Positions 51,150 to 60,381 of a stretch of DNA of 64,000 nt are shown here, one piece after another. How positions within the stretch are numbered: the first letter of the stretch is position 1; each line of letters starts with the position of its first letter. The notes under the pieces are model-generated. The model searched no databases and was not told the DNA's origin. It worked only from the letters and a program-made list of their open reading frames with translations. The DNA lies in NCBI GenBank assembly GCA_016234485.1, contig JACRBL010000036.1:147799-211798 (forward strand). The letters run 5' to 3'. The position numbers and the translations under genes were made by a program. Origin of the DNA: Chloroflexota bacterium (GTDB taxonomy: Bacteria > Chloroflexota > Anaerolineae > Anaerolineales > Villigracilaceae).

Positions 51150-52088
51150 ATGATCAACTTCTTGAAAACCGCAGAGGGCGGACTCGCGAAACTGGACAGC
51201 GCTGTCACAGGTTCGTGGATCAATGTGGTAGACCCGACTCCCGAAGAGATTAACTTTCTCACCGAGGAGATCGAAATTTTCCCCGACCTCATCAACTACT
51301 CCCTCGACCTCGACGAAATGGCGCGCATCGAACGCGACGAGGACGAGGGCTACACCTTCATTCTGTTACGCATCCCCCACTTTCAGGGCGAAAACGTGGA
51401 CGTGCCATATGCCACCATCCCGCTCGGCATCATCATCGTGGACGGCGTCATCGTCACCATCTGCCGCCACGAGACAGATATTCTCAAACCTCTTTTGAAT
51501 GGCAAATACCGTCACCTGCGCACAGGCAAACGCTACCGCTTCGTTTTATACGTGTTCCTCGAAACCGCCGCGCGCTACCTTGCCCATCTGCGCGACATCA
51601 ACAAACGCACCGAAGCGCTCGAGGATCAACTCCAAAAATCCACGCGCAACCGCGAAGTGCTGGAGCTTGTCAAATATCAAAAGTCCCTCACCTATTTCGC
51701 CACCGCACTGCGCTCAAACGAAGTGATGATGGAACGCGTCCAACGCATGAAACTCTTCAACCAATACAACGAAGACGCCGACCTGCTCGAAGACGTCCTC
51801 ACCGAAAACCAGCAAGCCATCCAGATGACCAGCATCGCCACCGAAATTCTGGCAGGCATGATGGACGCCTTCGCCTCGATCATCTCCAACAACCTCAACG
51901 GCGTGATGAAAGCCCTGGCCGCGCTCACCATCATCCTCAACCTGCCCACCATCGTGGCCTCGTTCTACGGCATGAACGTGGAACTGCCCTTCGCACATTC
52001 GCCCTTCGCCTTCCCCATCGTCTTCGGCATGGCGTTCGCGCTCACCGCCATAGCCGTACTCGTTTTTGTCAAAAGGGATTGGTTCTAA
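51150..52088 (+). CDS. CorA-family magnesium transporter
   Basis: LTIILNLPTIVASFYGMNVELPF, the GMN motif; two C-terminal TMs. Confidence 0.95.
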   Translation: MINFLKTAEGGLAKLDSAVTGSWINVVDPTPEEINFLTEEIEIFPDLINYSLDLDEMARIERDEDEGYTFILLRIPHFQGENVDVPYATIPLGIIIVDGVIVTICRHETDILKPLLNGKYRHLRTGKRYRFVLYVFLETAARYLAHLRDINKRTEALEDQLQKSTRNREVLELVKYQKSLTYFATALRSNEVMMERVQRMKLFNQYNEDADLLEDVLTENQQAIQMTSIATEILAGMMDAFASIISNNLNGVMKALAALTIILNLPTIVASFYGMNVELPFAHSPFAFPIVFGMAFALTAIAVLVFVKRDWF

Positions 52089-52951
52089 TGCAAACTGAAC
52101 TCCTGCTCGATGCCAAAGCCACCCTTGGCGAAGGTCCCGCCTGGGACGCGAAGACCCAAACCCTCTATTGGGTGGACATCCTCGGCAAACGCATCCACGC
52201 CTATCAAGATGGCCGCGACGACTTCACCCAATTGGACGAATACGTCGGATGCCTCGCGCCGCGCCGTAACGGTGGACTCGTCGCCGCGCTCCACGCATCT
52301 TTCTGGACCTTTGAGCGGGGCGCGGCAAAACCGACCTTGCTGGCCCGTGTAGCCGACCCCGCCACCAACCGCTTCAACGACGGCAAATGTGATCCGGCGG
52401 GCCGTCTCCTCGCAGGAACGATGGACATGGGCGAATCGAATCCCAGCGGATTTTTGTACTCGCTCGAAGCGGGCAAATCGCCGCGCAAATTGCTCGATGG
52501 AATCACGAACTCGAACGGCTTGGCGTGGAGTCGCGACTACAAAATTTTCTACTACATTGATACGCCCACGCGCCAGGTCCGCGCGTTCGATTACGACCTG
52601 GATACGGGAGACATCTCCAACCCGCGCGTCGCGGTCGAAGTCCCTGCCGCGATGGGCTGGCCTGATGGGATGACATCCGACATGGAGGGGCGACTCTGGA
52701 TCGCGCTCTGGGGTGGCGCGCGCGTCGCGAGGTGGAATCCACTCAACGGTCGGCTCGAAGCGGAAGTGGCCGTGCCAGCGCTACACTCGTCCGCATGTGT
52801 GTTCGGCGGGCCGCGGCGCGACATCCTGTATGTCACGTCCGCGCGCAAGGGCGTGGACGAGGCCGCGCTCGCGCAGTATCCGCTTTCGGGCGGCGTGTTC
52901 CAGATTCAAACGCAGACCGAGGGCATGCCCACGTTTGAATTTGCAGGGTAA
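52088..52951 (+). CDS. SMP-30/gluconolactonase family protein
   Basis: LGEGPAWDAKTQTLYWVDILGKRIH; RFNDGKCDPAGRLLAGTMD; ITNSNGLAWS; overlaps corA stop (TAATG). Confidence 0.93.
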   Translation: MQTELLLDAKATLGEGPAWDAKTQTLYWVDILGKRIHAYQDGRDDFTQLDEYVGCLAPRRNGGLVAALHASFWTFERGAAKPTLLARVADPATNRFNDGKCDPAGRLLAGTMDMGESNPSGFLYSLEAGKSPRKLLDGITNSNGLAWSRDYKIFYYIDTPTRQVRAFDYDLDTGDISNPRVAVEVPAAMGWPDGMTSDMEGRLWIALWGGARVARWNPLNGRLEAEVAVPALHSSACVFGGPRRDILYVTSARKGVDEAALAQYPLSGGVFQIQTQTEGMPTFEFAG

Positions 52952-52962
52952 CTAATTTCGCC

Positions 52963-53046
52963 CGTCATTGCGAGCGTTCGTTGCGAAGCAATCCCCTCGT
53001 CGTGGGGGATTGCTTCGTCGGAAAGAACATCCTCCTCGCAATGACG
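52963..53046. repeat. CGTCATTGCGAG palindromic repeat, copy G
   Basis: CGTCATTGCGAGCGTTCGTTGCGAAGCAATCCCC...GGGGGATTGCTTCG...CCTCGCAATGACG. Confidence 0.9.
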
Positions 53047-53066
53047 ATGGATGCTAAAATACCCCC

Positions 53067-54173
53067 ATGGAAAAACGCATCGGTTACATTGACATCGCGA
53101 AGGGGCTTGGCATCCTCGTCATCGTGTTGGCGCACAACGACCTGGCGGGCTATCATCCCACCTTGCACAAATTTATTTACGCGTTTCACATCCCGCTATT
53201 TTTCTTTTTGTCGGGCATGTTCTTTCGCCCCGAGCGTGAATTTGGCGAGACGGTGAAGCGGCGCTTCAACACGTTGATGAAGCCGTATTTCTTCGCTCTG
53301 TTCATGATCTATCTTGGCGAGGCGGCCTTCTCGAACATGACCTTCCCCGTCATCGCGGGACGCGTCGCCAAGTCTTTATACGCGACAGGACATTACATTG
53401 ACTGGGTGCAGTTGTGGTTTATCCCGCATCTGTTCGCGGTGGCGGTCTTCGCGTGGCTCGCCTGGCGCTTCGTCTTTGGCCGCATCATAGTGGACTGGCT
53501 TCGCTGGCTGGCAATGTTCGCGATGCTGGCGCTCGGCGTCTTGACGATGATGAGCGGTGCCGATATTGCGCCGCGCTTCTGGCCGTTCACCGCGCCCATC
53601 ATCGGCACGGAATTGTATGGCCTGCCCTTCAGCCTCGATCTTGTTTTCGCGAGTGGATTCTTTTTCCTCGCGGGCTACGAAGTCAATCAACGTCCGCTGG
53701 AAAAATTTTTCGCTTCGCCCCTCGTTCTCGCGTTGACCTTTGGCTTGCTCCTCGCGCTTGTGATTTTTCTGCCTCCCATCCTCGATTTCAACACGCGCGC
53801 CTATCCATCCTTGTGGATCAACACGCTCGAAGCCCTGCTCGGCATCGCCATGACCCTTTCGCTGGCGTGCAATCTCGAAAAATGGTCGGAGCGCGCCGCG
53901 AACGTGTTCCGTTATTTCGGGCGCATCTCGCTCGTCATCCTCATCTTCCACGTCCCGATTCAGGAAACCATGTTCGACAAGTTTTCGCGCCTTGGCATTC
54001 CCAATGACCCGTCCATCGCGCTGGCATTCTTGAGCGGAGTCCTCATCCCCGCGTTGATCTACGAACTGGCAATTCATCGCAATCCCGTTTTGCGTCCGTG
54101 GTTTGGGTTTGCGGCTGAGGAGAAGGCGACTCAAGTCGCCGCTACGCCTGCGAAGTCCACCTCCGTGGACTAG
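53067..54173 (+). CDS. Acyltransferase 3 (fucose 4-O-acetylase-like) membrane protein
   Basis: MEKRIGYIDIAKGLGILVIVLAHN ... FHIPLFFFLSGMFF; about 10 TM. Confidence 0.88.
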   Translation: MEKRIGYIDIAKGLGILVIVLAHNDLAGYHPTLHKFIYAFHIPLFFFLSGMFFRPEREFGETVKRRFNTLMKPYFFALFMIYLGEAAFSNMTFPVIAGRVAKSLYATGHYIDWVQLWFIPHLFAVAVFAWLAWRFVFGRIIVDWLRWLAMFAMLALGVLTMMSGADIAPRFWPFTAPIIGTELYGLPFSLDLVFASGFFFLAGYEVNQRPLEKFFASPLVLALTFGLLLALVIFLPPILDFNTRAYPSLWINTLEALLGIAMTLSLACNLEKWSERAANVFRYFGRISLVILIFHVPIQETMFDKFSRLGIPNDPSIALAFLSGVLIPALIYELAIHRNPVLRPWFGFAAEEKATQVAATPAKSTSVD

Positions 54174-54215
54174 CCGACGGAGGTCGGCTTTGCAAATGTC
54201 GGTGCGATTTAAATC
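54109..54215. repeat. Composite palindromic repeat (GCGACTCAAGTCGC / AGTCCACCTCCGTGGACT / GATTTAAATC)
   Basis: Three adjacent small palindromes; overlaps the acyltransferase 3-prime end. Confidence 0.8.
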
Positions 54216-54227
54216 GCCCAAAAATTC

Positions 54228-54250
54228 AGCCCTCGTCTTTTGGACGAGGG
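54228..54250. terminator. Terminator-like hairpin between convergent genes
   Basis: CAGCCCTCGTC-TTTTG-GACGAGGGCT. Confidence 0.65.
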
Positions 54251-54261
54251 CTATTGATTCG

Positions 54262-54618
54262 CTATCCTTCCGCCTTCAAAGCCCAGCCTGTCCACAGCGC
54301 GCCGAGCAGGTCCACCGCGCCGAGCAGGATCATGATCGGTCCCGCCAGCCCCATGAGGGTAAAGGCCGCGAAGCCGATGAAGACCGCGATGCGGGCAGGG
54401 ACAGTCGCGCGGGCAAACGTCCGCAGGTCCGCGCGGGCGGCGGTGATGTAGTAAAACGCCAATACCAGTGCGAGCAATCCAACCACGTGCGGCCAGACCT
54501 CGTCGGTGGCAGGGAAGCCCAAGATGCCCAAAACCATATTGGGCGCGAATAGCAATCCGAACCCCATGCCAACCAGGTACACGCCAAAGACCAAAAGCGA
54601 AGTGGACGATTTTTTCAT
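54262..54618 (-). CDS. Small 4-TM membrane protein
   Basis: 118 aa hydrophobic ORF MKKSSTSLLVFGVYLVGMGFGLLFAPN, AGGAGAA upstream. Confidence 0.7.
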   Translation of the reverse strand: MKKSSTSLLVFGVYLVGMGFGLLFAPNMVLGILGFPATDEVWPHVVGLLALVLAFYYITAARADLRTFARATVPARIAVFIGFAAFTLMGLAGPIMILLGAVDLLGALWTGWALKAEG

Positions 54619-54708
54619 GTCAGTTCTCCTTTTCTGTTGTCGCCAGTATAGGTTCTACGCGGGGTGGTTGTCACCACACGTTTGTGGGTAAAATGGGGTG
54701 GAATTCAA

Positions 54709-56214
54709 ATGACCGAAGAATCCTGGAAACCCCGCGAACTTGAGATCCTGCAATTGCTCGCGCAGGGACTCACCAACAACGAGATCGCCGCGCGCCTGCA
54801 TCTCTCGCAGGAGACCGTGCGCTGGTACAACAAACAGATCTTCGGCAAACTCGGCGCGGCAAATCGGACACAGGCGGTGCAACGCGCCTCCGAGCAGAAC
54901 ATTCTCAAAGGCGGGGGGCTGAGTCAATCAAAGGGTCAGGAAAGAGGCGCGGCGGGGGAAGTGCGATACGTCTCGAACGACGGCATCCACCTCGCGTACA
55001 GAATCATCGGCGACGGCCCCGTGGATTTGTTATTCATCCACGGCTTCCTTTCCAACATGGAGATCGCGTTCGAAGAGGCCGAATACGCAAATTTTTTCGA
55101 AGCGCTTGGAAAGTTCGCCCGCGTGATCCTGTTCGACAAACGCGGCATGGGACTCTCAGACCGTGTAGGCGGCGCGCCCTCTTTGGAAGACACCATGAGC
55201 GACGCGTTGTGCGTCCTCGATGCCGCCGATTCCACCCGGACCTTTGTGATGGGTACCTCCGAAGGAGGGGCCGCGTCCGTTTTGCTGGCGTCCACCCATC
55301 CCGAACGCGTGCGCGGACTCATCATCTACTCGTCCACGCCGAAACTGGTGAAGACCGACGGCGAACCCGAATGGGCAGACGATGAGGCGACCTTCGAGGG
55401 ATCGCTCGAACGCATCCGCGAACAATGGGGCGGGCCGTGGGCGATTCAAAACTTCTGCCCGTCGCGCGCGCAGAGTGAACCGTTTCGCGCATGGTGGGCG
55501 AAGGTGTTGCGTTCCTCCACCAGCCCGTCGGAGGCGAGCGCCGTCCTGCGCGTGTTACGCGAGATTGACATCCGCCCGCTCCTGCCGCAAGTCCACACGA
55601 GGACGCTGGCGCTGCACAAAGTCCACGACCGCATCGTGGACGTGGGCGCGGGACGATATTTTGCCGCGCACATGCCCAACGTGAAATATGTGGAACTGCC
55701 TGGCGCCGATCACTTCTTCTTTATCGAGAGCAGGCAGATCGTCGAGGAGATCGCGAAATTCGTCCAGGAAGACCCCAACGCTTTATCTGATACGTGGATC
55801 GGGATAACGCTCTATGTAAATTTGCCAGAGATCCAGCGCAAGGAAAAAGCGCTGCGTGTTGAGATGAAAGAGGGTCGCGCCAAAAGCATGTTCTTTGCGC
55901 AGGATGAGGCCGTGGCCGTGTTCGACAGTCCCAGCCGCGCCATCCAATGCGCGCTGAAGTTGCGAGAGATCGTCCGGGATGACGCGTTCCGCGTAAGCCT
56001 GCACGTGGGCGAGTGCGATCTCGAAAGCGGAAAGCCCGCCCCCAGCGTTGTGGATGTGGCTCGCCGCGCCGCGAAGGCCATCCCGCCGGGAAAGGCTGTC
56101 CTTACGCAAACCCTGCGCGATATTCTGGCAGGCTCAGGCGTGGTCTTCGACCTGCGTCAGATCCATGTGGACGAGAAAAAGCCAGACGCGATTTCGCTCT
56201 ACACGTTGACGTGA
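54709..56214 (+). CDS. LuxR-type HTH / alpha-beta hydrolase / nucleotide-cyclase-like fusion
   Basis: PRELEILQLLAQGLTNNEIAARLHLSQETVRWYNKQIFGKLGAANRTQAV (LuxR HTH); LLFIHGFLSNMEIAF..GTSEGGAAS (hydrolase); FRVSLHVGECDLESG..ARRAAKAIPPGKAVLTQTLRDIL (class III cyclase-like). Confidence 0.82.
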   Translation: MTEESWKPRELEILQLLAQGLTNNEIAARLHLSQETVRWYNKQIFGKLGAANRTQAVQRASEQNILKGGGLSQSKGQERGAAGEVRYVSNDGIHLAYRIIGDGPVDLLFIHGFLSNMEIAFEEAEYANFFEALGKFARVILFDKRGMGLSDRVGGAPSLEDTMSDALCVLDAADSTRTFVMGTSEGGAASVLLASTHPERVRGLIIYSSTPKLVKTDGEPEWADDEATFEGSLERIREQWGGPWAIQNFCPSRAQSEPFRAWWAKVLRSSTSPSEASAVLRVLREIDIRPLLPQVHTRTLALHKVHDRIVDVGAGRYFAAHMPNVKYVELPGADHFFFIESRQIVEEIAKFVQEDPNALSDTWIGITLYVNLPEIQRKEKALRVEMKEGRAKSMFFAQDEAVAVFDSPSRAIQCALKLREIVRDDAFRVSLHVGECDLESGKPAPSVVDVARRAAKAIPPGKAVLTQTLRDILAGSGVVFDLRQIHVDEKKPDAISLYTLT

Positions 56215-56337
56215 GAAGCGACGGAATAGCCCCCGTAAAAACATCAAGCGCATACCTTCGAGTTTTGTGGCAGTTGCACTGCCGCATCAGCAGCGCTACT
56301 GCTGGAGGAACAAGCGCTGGAATTTCCACTGAATCAA

Positions 56338-56374
56338 AAATCAGCCCCCGTCTTTTTGACGAGGGCTGATTTTT
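56338..56374. terminator. Rho-independent terminator
   Basis: ATCAGCCCCCGTC-TTTTT-GACGAGGGCTGATTTTTTT. Confidence 0.85.
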
Positions 56375-56857
56375 TTATTTCTCGATTTGTGGTTGGACGG
56401 GAGTGCGCCGTGCCTGGTCTTCTTCCACGGTATGGATCCCGTTCCGCACCTGGTTGGAGAGTCTTTCCAATTCGTTTTGCAGGTGGGTGAGCGCGTCCAC
56501 CACGTAATCGTCCGCTTCGCGGCGGGTGGCCTCGGCGTCCGCGCGCGCCTGCGAGACGATCTGCTCGGCGCGGCGTTGCGCCTCCACCACGATCATATCG
56601 CGATGGACGAGGTCGTCCGCTTTTTGGCGGGCGAGGTCAATCGTGCGATTGGCCTCCTCCTGCGCCTGCGCCATGACGCGATCTTTTTGAACGAGGATCT
56701 GCTGCGCCTTCTTGACCTCTTCGGGGATGGCGATGCGCATCTGGTCAATGATGTCCAGCATTTTATCCTCATCCACCATCACATTGCGGGTGAGGGGAAA
56801 AGGTTTGCTCTGGTTGAAGAGTTCTTCGAGACGGTCAATGAGGTGAAGGATGTCCAT
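56375..56857 (-). CDS. DivIVA/ATP-synthase-b-like coiled-coil protein
   Basis: MDILHLIDRLEELFNQSKPFPLTRNVMVDEDKMLDIIDQMRIAIPEEVKKAQQI plus long coiled coil. Confidence 0.8.
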   Translation of the reverse strand: MDILHLIDRLEELFNQSKPFPLTRNVMVDEDKMLDIIDQMRIAIPEEVKKAQQILVQKDRVMAQAQEEANRTIDLARQKADDLVHRDMIVVEAQRRAEQIVSQARADAEATRREADDYVVDALTHLQNELERLSNQVRNGIHTVEEDQARRTPVQPQIEK

Positions 56858-56936
56858 AAGCGCCTCCGTGAAACGGATGCTGTTATTCTATCGCATTTTG
56901 TTGTGGGACAAATTGGCAATTTGTCCTACATGGGGC

Positions 56937-57025
56937 GACTACATTTACGAAGCCGATCTTCGTCGGCTGGCGATGAGTCCACGAAGGTGGACTTCGTAAG
57001 CGTTGAGGCGATTTGAATCGCCCAG
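56937..57025. repeat. Second copy of the composite palindromic repeat
   Basis: AAGCCGATCTTCGTCGGCT, GAGTCCACGAAGGTGGACTTCG, GGCGATTTGAATCGCC. Confidence 0.8.
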
Positions 57026-57026
57026 G

Positions 57027-57542
57027 CTAATCCCTCAACGAGTTCGGTTGAGGTTGATGATCGCCTGCGCTGATCTTGTGACGCAACGCCTCCGCCACGA
57101 ACGGCGGAACCATCGAAGTCACGTCTCCGCCCAGCATGGCGATCTCTTTGACGGTGCTGGAGGAGAGGAAGGTATGTTGTTCGGCGGTGATGAGGGCGGT
57201 CGTCTCAATGTCCGCGGCGAGACGCTGATTCGCCAAAGCCATGCGGAACTCAAACTCGAAATCGGAGAAGACGCGCAGACCACGGACAACCACATGCGCG
57301 CCGATCTGACGGGCGAATTCCACCGTCAGGCCAGAGTAGCCAGTCACGCTGACTTTGGGATTGTCGGCAAAGGCTTTCTTTACGAGGTCAATGCGCTCTT
57401 CGGGCGAGAACAATAAATTCTTGAGCGGCTTATCGTAAACGGCCATCACGACTTCATCGAACAACCGCGAGGCGCGGCGCGCAATGTCCATGTGGCCATA
57501 GTGGATGGGATCGAAGGTGCCTGGGAAAATTGCTTTAACCAT
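57027..57542 (-). CDS. coaD: Phosphopantetheine adenylyltransferase
   Basis: AIFPGTFDPIHYGHMDIARRASRLFDEVVMAVYDKPLK; TAEQHTFLSSSTVKEIAMLGGDV. Confidence 0.97.
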   Translation of the reverse strand: MVKAIFPGTFDPIHYGHMDIARRASRLFDEVVMAVYDKPLKNLLFSPEERIDLVKKAFADNPKVSVTGYSGLTVEFARQIGAHVVVRGLRVFSDFEFEFRMALANQRLAADIETTALITAEQHTFLSSSTVKEIAMLGGDVTSMVPPFVAEALRHKISAGDHQPQPNSLRD

Positions 57543-57664
57543 TTCGTCTTCTAGTCCTTAGTCTTCTAGTCTACTGGTCAGAGAGTCGGTGAAAGTCTGT
57601 AAGTCGTGATATCGATGAGCAAGCGACTAGCAGACTAGCGGACAAGCCGACTAGCTGACATCTC
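57538..57664. repeat. 8-bp tandem array O7, inverted halves
   Basis: ACCATTTC|GTCTTCTA|GTCCTTA|GTCTTCTA|GTCTACTG|GTCAGAGA...GACTAGCA|GACTAGCG|GACAAGCC|GACTAGCT|GACATCTC; centre irregular. Confidence 0.87.
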
Positions 57665-60272
57665 CCGAACTCTTGCCCCAGAATCTTCCGAGCGCTTCGG
57701 CGAGGAGTTTATGTTCGGGCATTTCCAAATTCGGGTCTTTCTCGAACAGGGACTGCGCCTGGTTGCGCGCTTTTTCGATGAGGGGGATGTCGGTGATGGA
57801 TGCCATTTTCAACACGCCGAAGCCCGCCTGTCTTGTGCCGAGGAATTCGCCTGGGCCGCGTTGTTGCAGGTCGCGGTCGGCCAGGATGAAGCCGTCGTTG
57901 GTTTCGGCCATGGCTTGCAGACGTTCGTTCTCGACCGCGTCTTCGTGGTCGGGGACGAGGAGGCAGTAGGATTGCGCCGCGCCGCGTCCGACGCGGCCGC
58001 GCAGTTGGTGGAGTTGGGCGAGGCCGAAATGGTTCGCGCCCTCCACCAGCATGACCGTCGCGTTCGGAACGTCCACGCCGACTTCGACCACGGTGGTCGA
58101 GACGAGCATGTTGTACTTCTTGTCGCGGAAGTCGGCCATGACGCGGTCTTTTTCGTCGGGCTTCATGCGTCCGTGCAGGAGACCGAGTTTGAGTTCGGGG
58201 AAAATTTCCTTTTGGAGTTTTTCGTGTTCCTCGGTGGCGGCTTTGAGATTATCCATCTTCTCGCTCTCTTCCACGAGCGGATAGATGATGAAGGCCTGGC
58301 GTCCGTCTTTGATTTGCGAGCGGATGAGGGAGAAGGCGCGCTCCAATTCCTGCGGACGGAGGACGTACGTTTCGATGGGCTGACGTCCCGCGGGCATTTC
58401 GTCCATGACGGAGAGGTCGAGGTCGCCGTAGAGGGTGAGGGCGAGCGAACGCGGAATCGGGGTGGCGGTCATCACCAGAAGGTGGGGCGTTGTGCCTTTG
58501 TTGCGGAGCGCGGCGCGCTGTTCGACGCCGAAGCGATGTTGTTCGTCAATCACGACGAACTGCAAATCCTTGAATTGGACGGGGTCTTCGATCAGCGCGT
58601 GCGTGCCGACGACAACTTGAATCGTCCCGTCCGCAAGACCTGCGCGGATTTCGGCTTTCTCCGATTCGGGCGTGTCGCCGACGAGCAGACGAACGTTCGT
58701 GCCAGAAAGCAAATTGGAAAAACTGCGGAAATGTTGGTCAGCCAAAATCGAAGTGGGAGCCATAATGGCGGCTTGCGCGCCCGATTGATTCACCATCGCG
58801 GCGGCGAGCGCGGCGATGACAGTTTTGCCAGAGCCAACGTCGCCTTGCAACAAACGATTCATCGGGCGGCCAGAGTTGAGGTCGCGGCGGATCTCGTCGA
58901 GGGCGCGGGTTTGGGCGCCTGTCAGGGTGAAGGGAAGGCCAGCCACGCGCGCGCCCAGCCACTCGTCGGGGGTTTCGAAGCGGCGTGCGGTCGCGGCTTG
59001 CCAGTCGCGCTTTTGTCCGAGCACTCCCATCTGCAAAAAGAAAATTTCGTCGAAGGCAAGTCGGGCGCGGGCGCGTTTGAGTTCGTCTTGCGAGTCGGGG
59101 AAATGCGCCTGCCCGATGGCGCGGCCGAGCGGGAGCAACCCCGCCGATGTCCGAATCGAATCGGGCAGGTGATCCACGAGCGCGGGCGCCCAGTACGTCA
59201 CCACCTGGTTCATCAGTCCGCGCAGCCACTTTTGCGTGATCTTGGCGGTGAGCGGGTAAATCGGGACGATGCGATTGGTGTGCAGGTGTTCGGCTTCGAC
59301 GGGTTCAAAGTCGGGGTTGGTCATCACGAGGCGGCCAAGGCTTTGCGTGAGTTTTCCCGAAGCGGCAATGTTGTCGCCCACTTTCATGCGGTTGGCGATC
59401 CACGGCTGGTTGAACCACGTGAGCCGCAACGCGCCCGTGCCGTCGGTGATGACGGCTTCGGTGAGTTGCAGTTTGCCGCCCCTCACTGGCCGCGTGCCAA
59501 CCGACTGCACCGCGCCGATGACGGTGACGATTTCGTTGACCCACAAATTTTTGATGGGCTTCAACTGGCTGTAATCTTCGTAGCGACGCGGGAAATAATA
59601 GAGCATGTCGCCGAGCGTGGACATGCCGAGCGCGCCGAGGGTCTGCGCGTGACGAGGTCCGACGCCTTGGAGGACGGTGAGCAGCGCGCCGAGCGCGGCG
59701 GGTGTGGCGGATGTCTTGCCACCTGGCGCGCTCTCGCTTCTTCCTTGACCCTTCGACGGGCTCAGGGCGACGCTTGGGGCGGGTTGCCGTTGCTGTTGCG
59801 GACGCGGCGCTTGAGCCCTCCCTGCCGAAGGCGTCCCCCCCGATGGGGGGGAGACCTTTTCAGGCTCCAGCCACTTGGGCATTTCATCTTGAACCCTCTC
59901 TCCCGTCTCCCCCGAGGGGGGAGGGGCTGGTTGAGGGCGAGGTTGCTGTTGCTGTTGCGAACGGGGTTGCTGCGGTCTCTGTTGCGGACGCGGCTGGCCT
60001 TGCGGTTTTTGCTGGGCTTCGGGATAGGTTTCGCCGAGACGTTTCCACAGTCCCTTGAGCGAGTCGGCGCGACCCTGGGGAGTCAGCGCTTCGTAGCCTT
60101 TAAGTCGCTGGGTCACGGCCTGGACGACGGCTTCGTCCACGCTCTCGGCGCGGGCTTCGCTTTCCCAAAAATCGAGGATCTTGACCAGTCCGCCGATGAT
60201 GGCGGTGTTGTTGTATCCGTTCTCGTGTTCGAGACGGAAGAATTTGCGTAATTTCTCTAATGATGGAAGCAT
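57651..60272 (-). CDS. recG: ATP-dependent DNA helicase RecG
   Basis: RLLQGDVGSGKTVIAALAAAMV, VVIDEQHRFGVEQR, LLVMTATPIPRSLALTLYGDLDLSVMDEMPAGRQPI, HQLRGRVGRGAAQSYCLL; 5-prime part is repeat-rich. Confidence 0.97.
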   Translation of the reverse strand: MLPSLEKLRKFFRLEHENGYNNTAIIGGLVKILDFWESEARAESVDEAVVQAVTQRLKGYEALTPQGRADSLKGLWKRLGETYPEAQQKPQGQPRPQQRPQQPRSQQQQQPRPQPAPPPSGETGERVQDEMPKWLEPEKVSPPSGGTPSAGRAQAPRPQQQRQPAPSVALSPSKGQGRSESAPGGKTSATPAALGALLTVLQGVGPRHAQTLGALGMSTLGDMLYYFPRRYEDYSQLKPIKNLWVNEIVTVIGAVQSVGTRPVRGGKLQLTEAVITDGTGALRLTWFNQPWIANRMKVGDNIAASGKLTQSLGRLVMTNPDFEPVEAEHLHTNRIVPIYPLTAKITQKWLRGLMNQVVTYWAPALVDHLPDSIRTSAGLLPLGRAIGQAHFPDSQDELKRARARLAFDEIFFLQMGVLGQKRDWQAATARRFETPDEWLGARVAGLPFTLTGAQTRALDEIRRDLNSGRPMNRLLQGDVGSGKTVIAALAAAMVNQSGAQAAIMAPTSILADQHFRSFSNLLSGTNVRLLVGDTPESEKAEIRAGLADGTIQVVVGTHALIEDPVQFKDLQFVVIDEQHRFGVEQRAALRNKGTTPHLLVMTATPIPRSLALTLYGDLDLSVMDEMPAGRQPIETYVLRPQELERAFSLIRSQIKDGRQAFIIYPLVEESEKMDNLKAATEEHEKLQKEIFPELKLGLLHGRMKPDEKDRVMADFRDKKYNMLVSTTVVEVGVDVPNATVMLVEGANHFGLAQLHQLRGRVGRGAAQSYCLLVPDHEDAVENERLQAMAETNDGFILADRDLQQRGPGEFLGTRQAGFGVLKMASITDIPLIEKARNQAQSLFEKDPNLEMPEHKLLAEALGRFWGKSSGDVS
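59748..59940. repeat. Cluster of repeat-derived segments within recG coding sequence
   Basis: CCCTTCGACGGGCTCAGGGCG; CCCTCCCTGCCGAAGGCGTCCCCCCCGATGGGGGGGAGACC; CCCTCTCTCCCGTCTCCCCCGAGGGGGGAGGGGCTGG. Confidence 0.8.
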
Positions 60273-60303
60273 GAGACTATTTTATCATGGGGGAGGAGGG
60301 GAA

Positions 60304-60364
60304 GCGTAAAGCGTAAAACGTAATGGGGGATTATGGGACGCGGAGAACGCGGATTTACGCGGAG
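60304..60364. repeat. 7-bp array (GCGTAAA) followed by 9-bp array (NNNACGCGG)
   Basis: GCGTAAA|GCGTAAA|ACGTAAT ... GGGACGCGG|AGAACGCGG|ATTTACGCGG. Confidence 0.82.
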
Positions 60365-60381
60365 ATTCCTTTTGGAGGAGG

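Noticed and set aside
57711-60251. 846-aa plus-strand ORF
   Set aside because: Complete antisense shadow of recG (GC-rich third-position effect).
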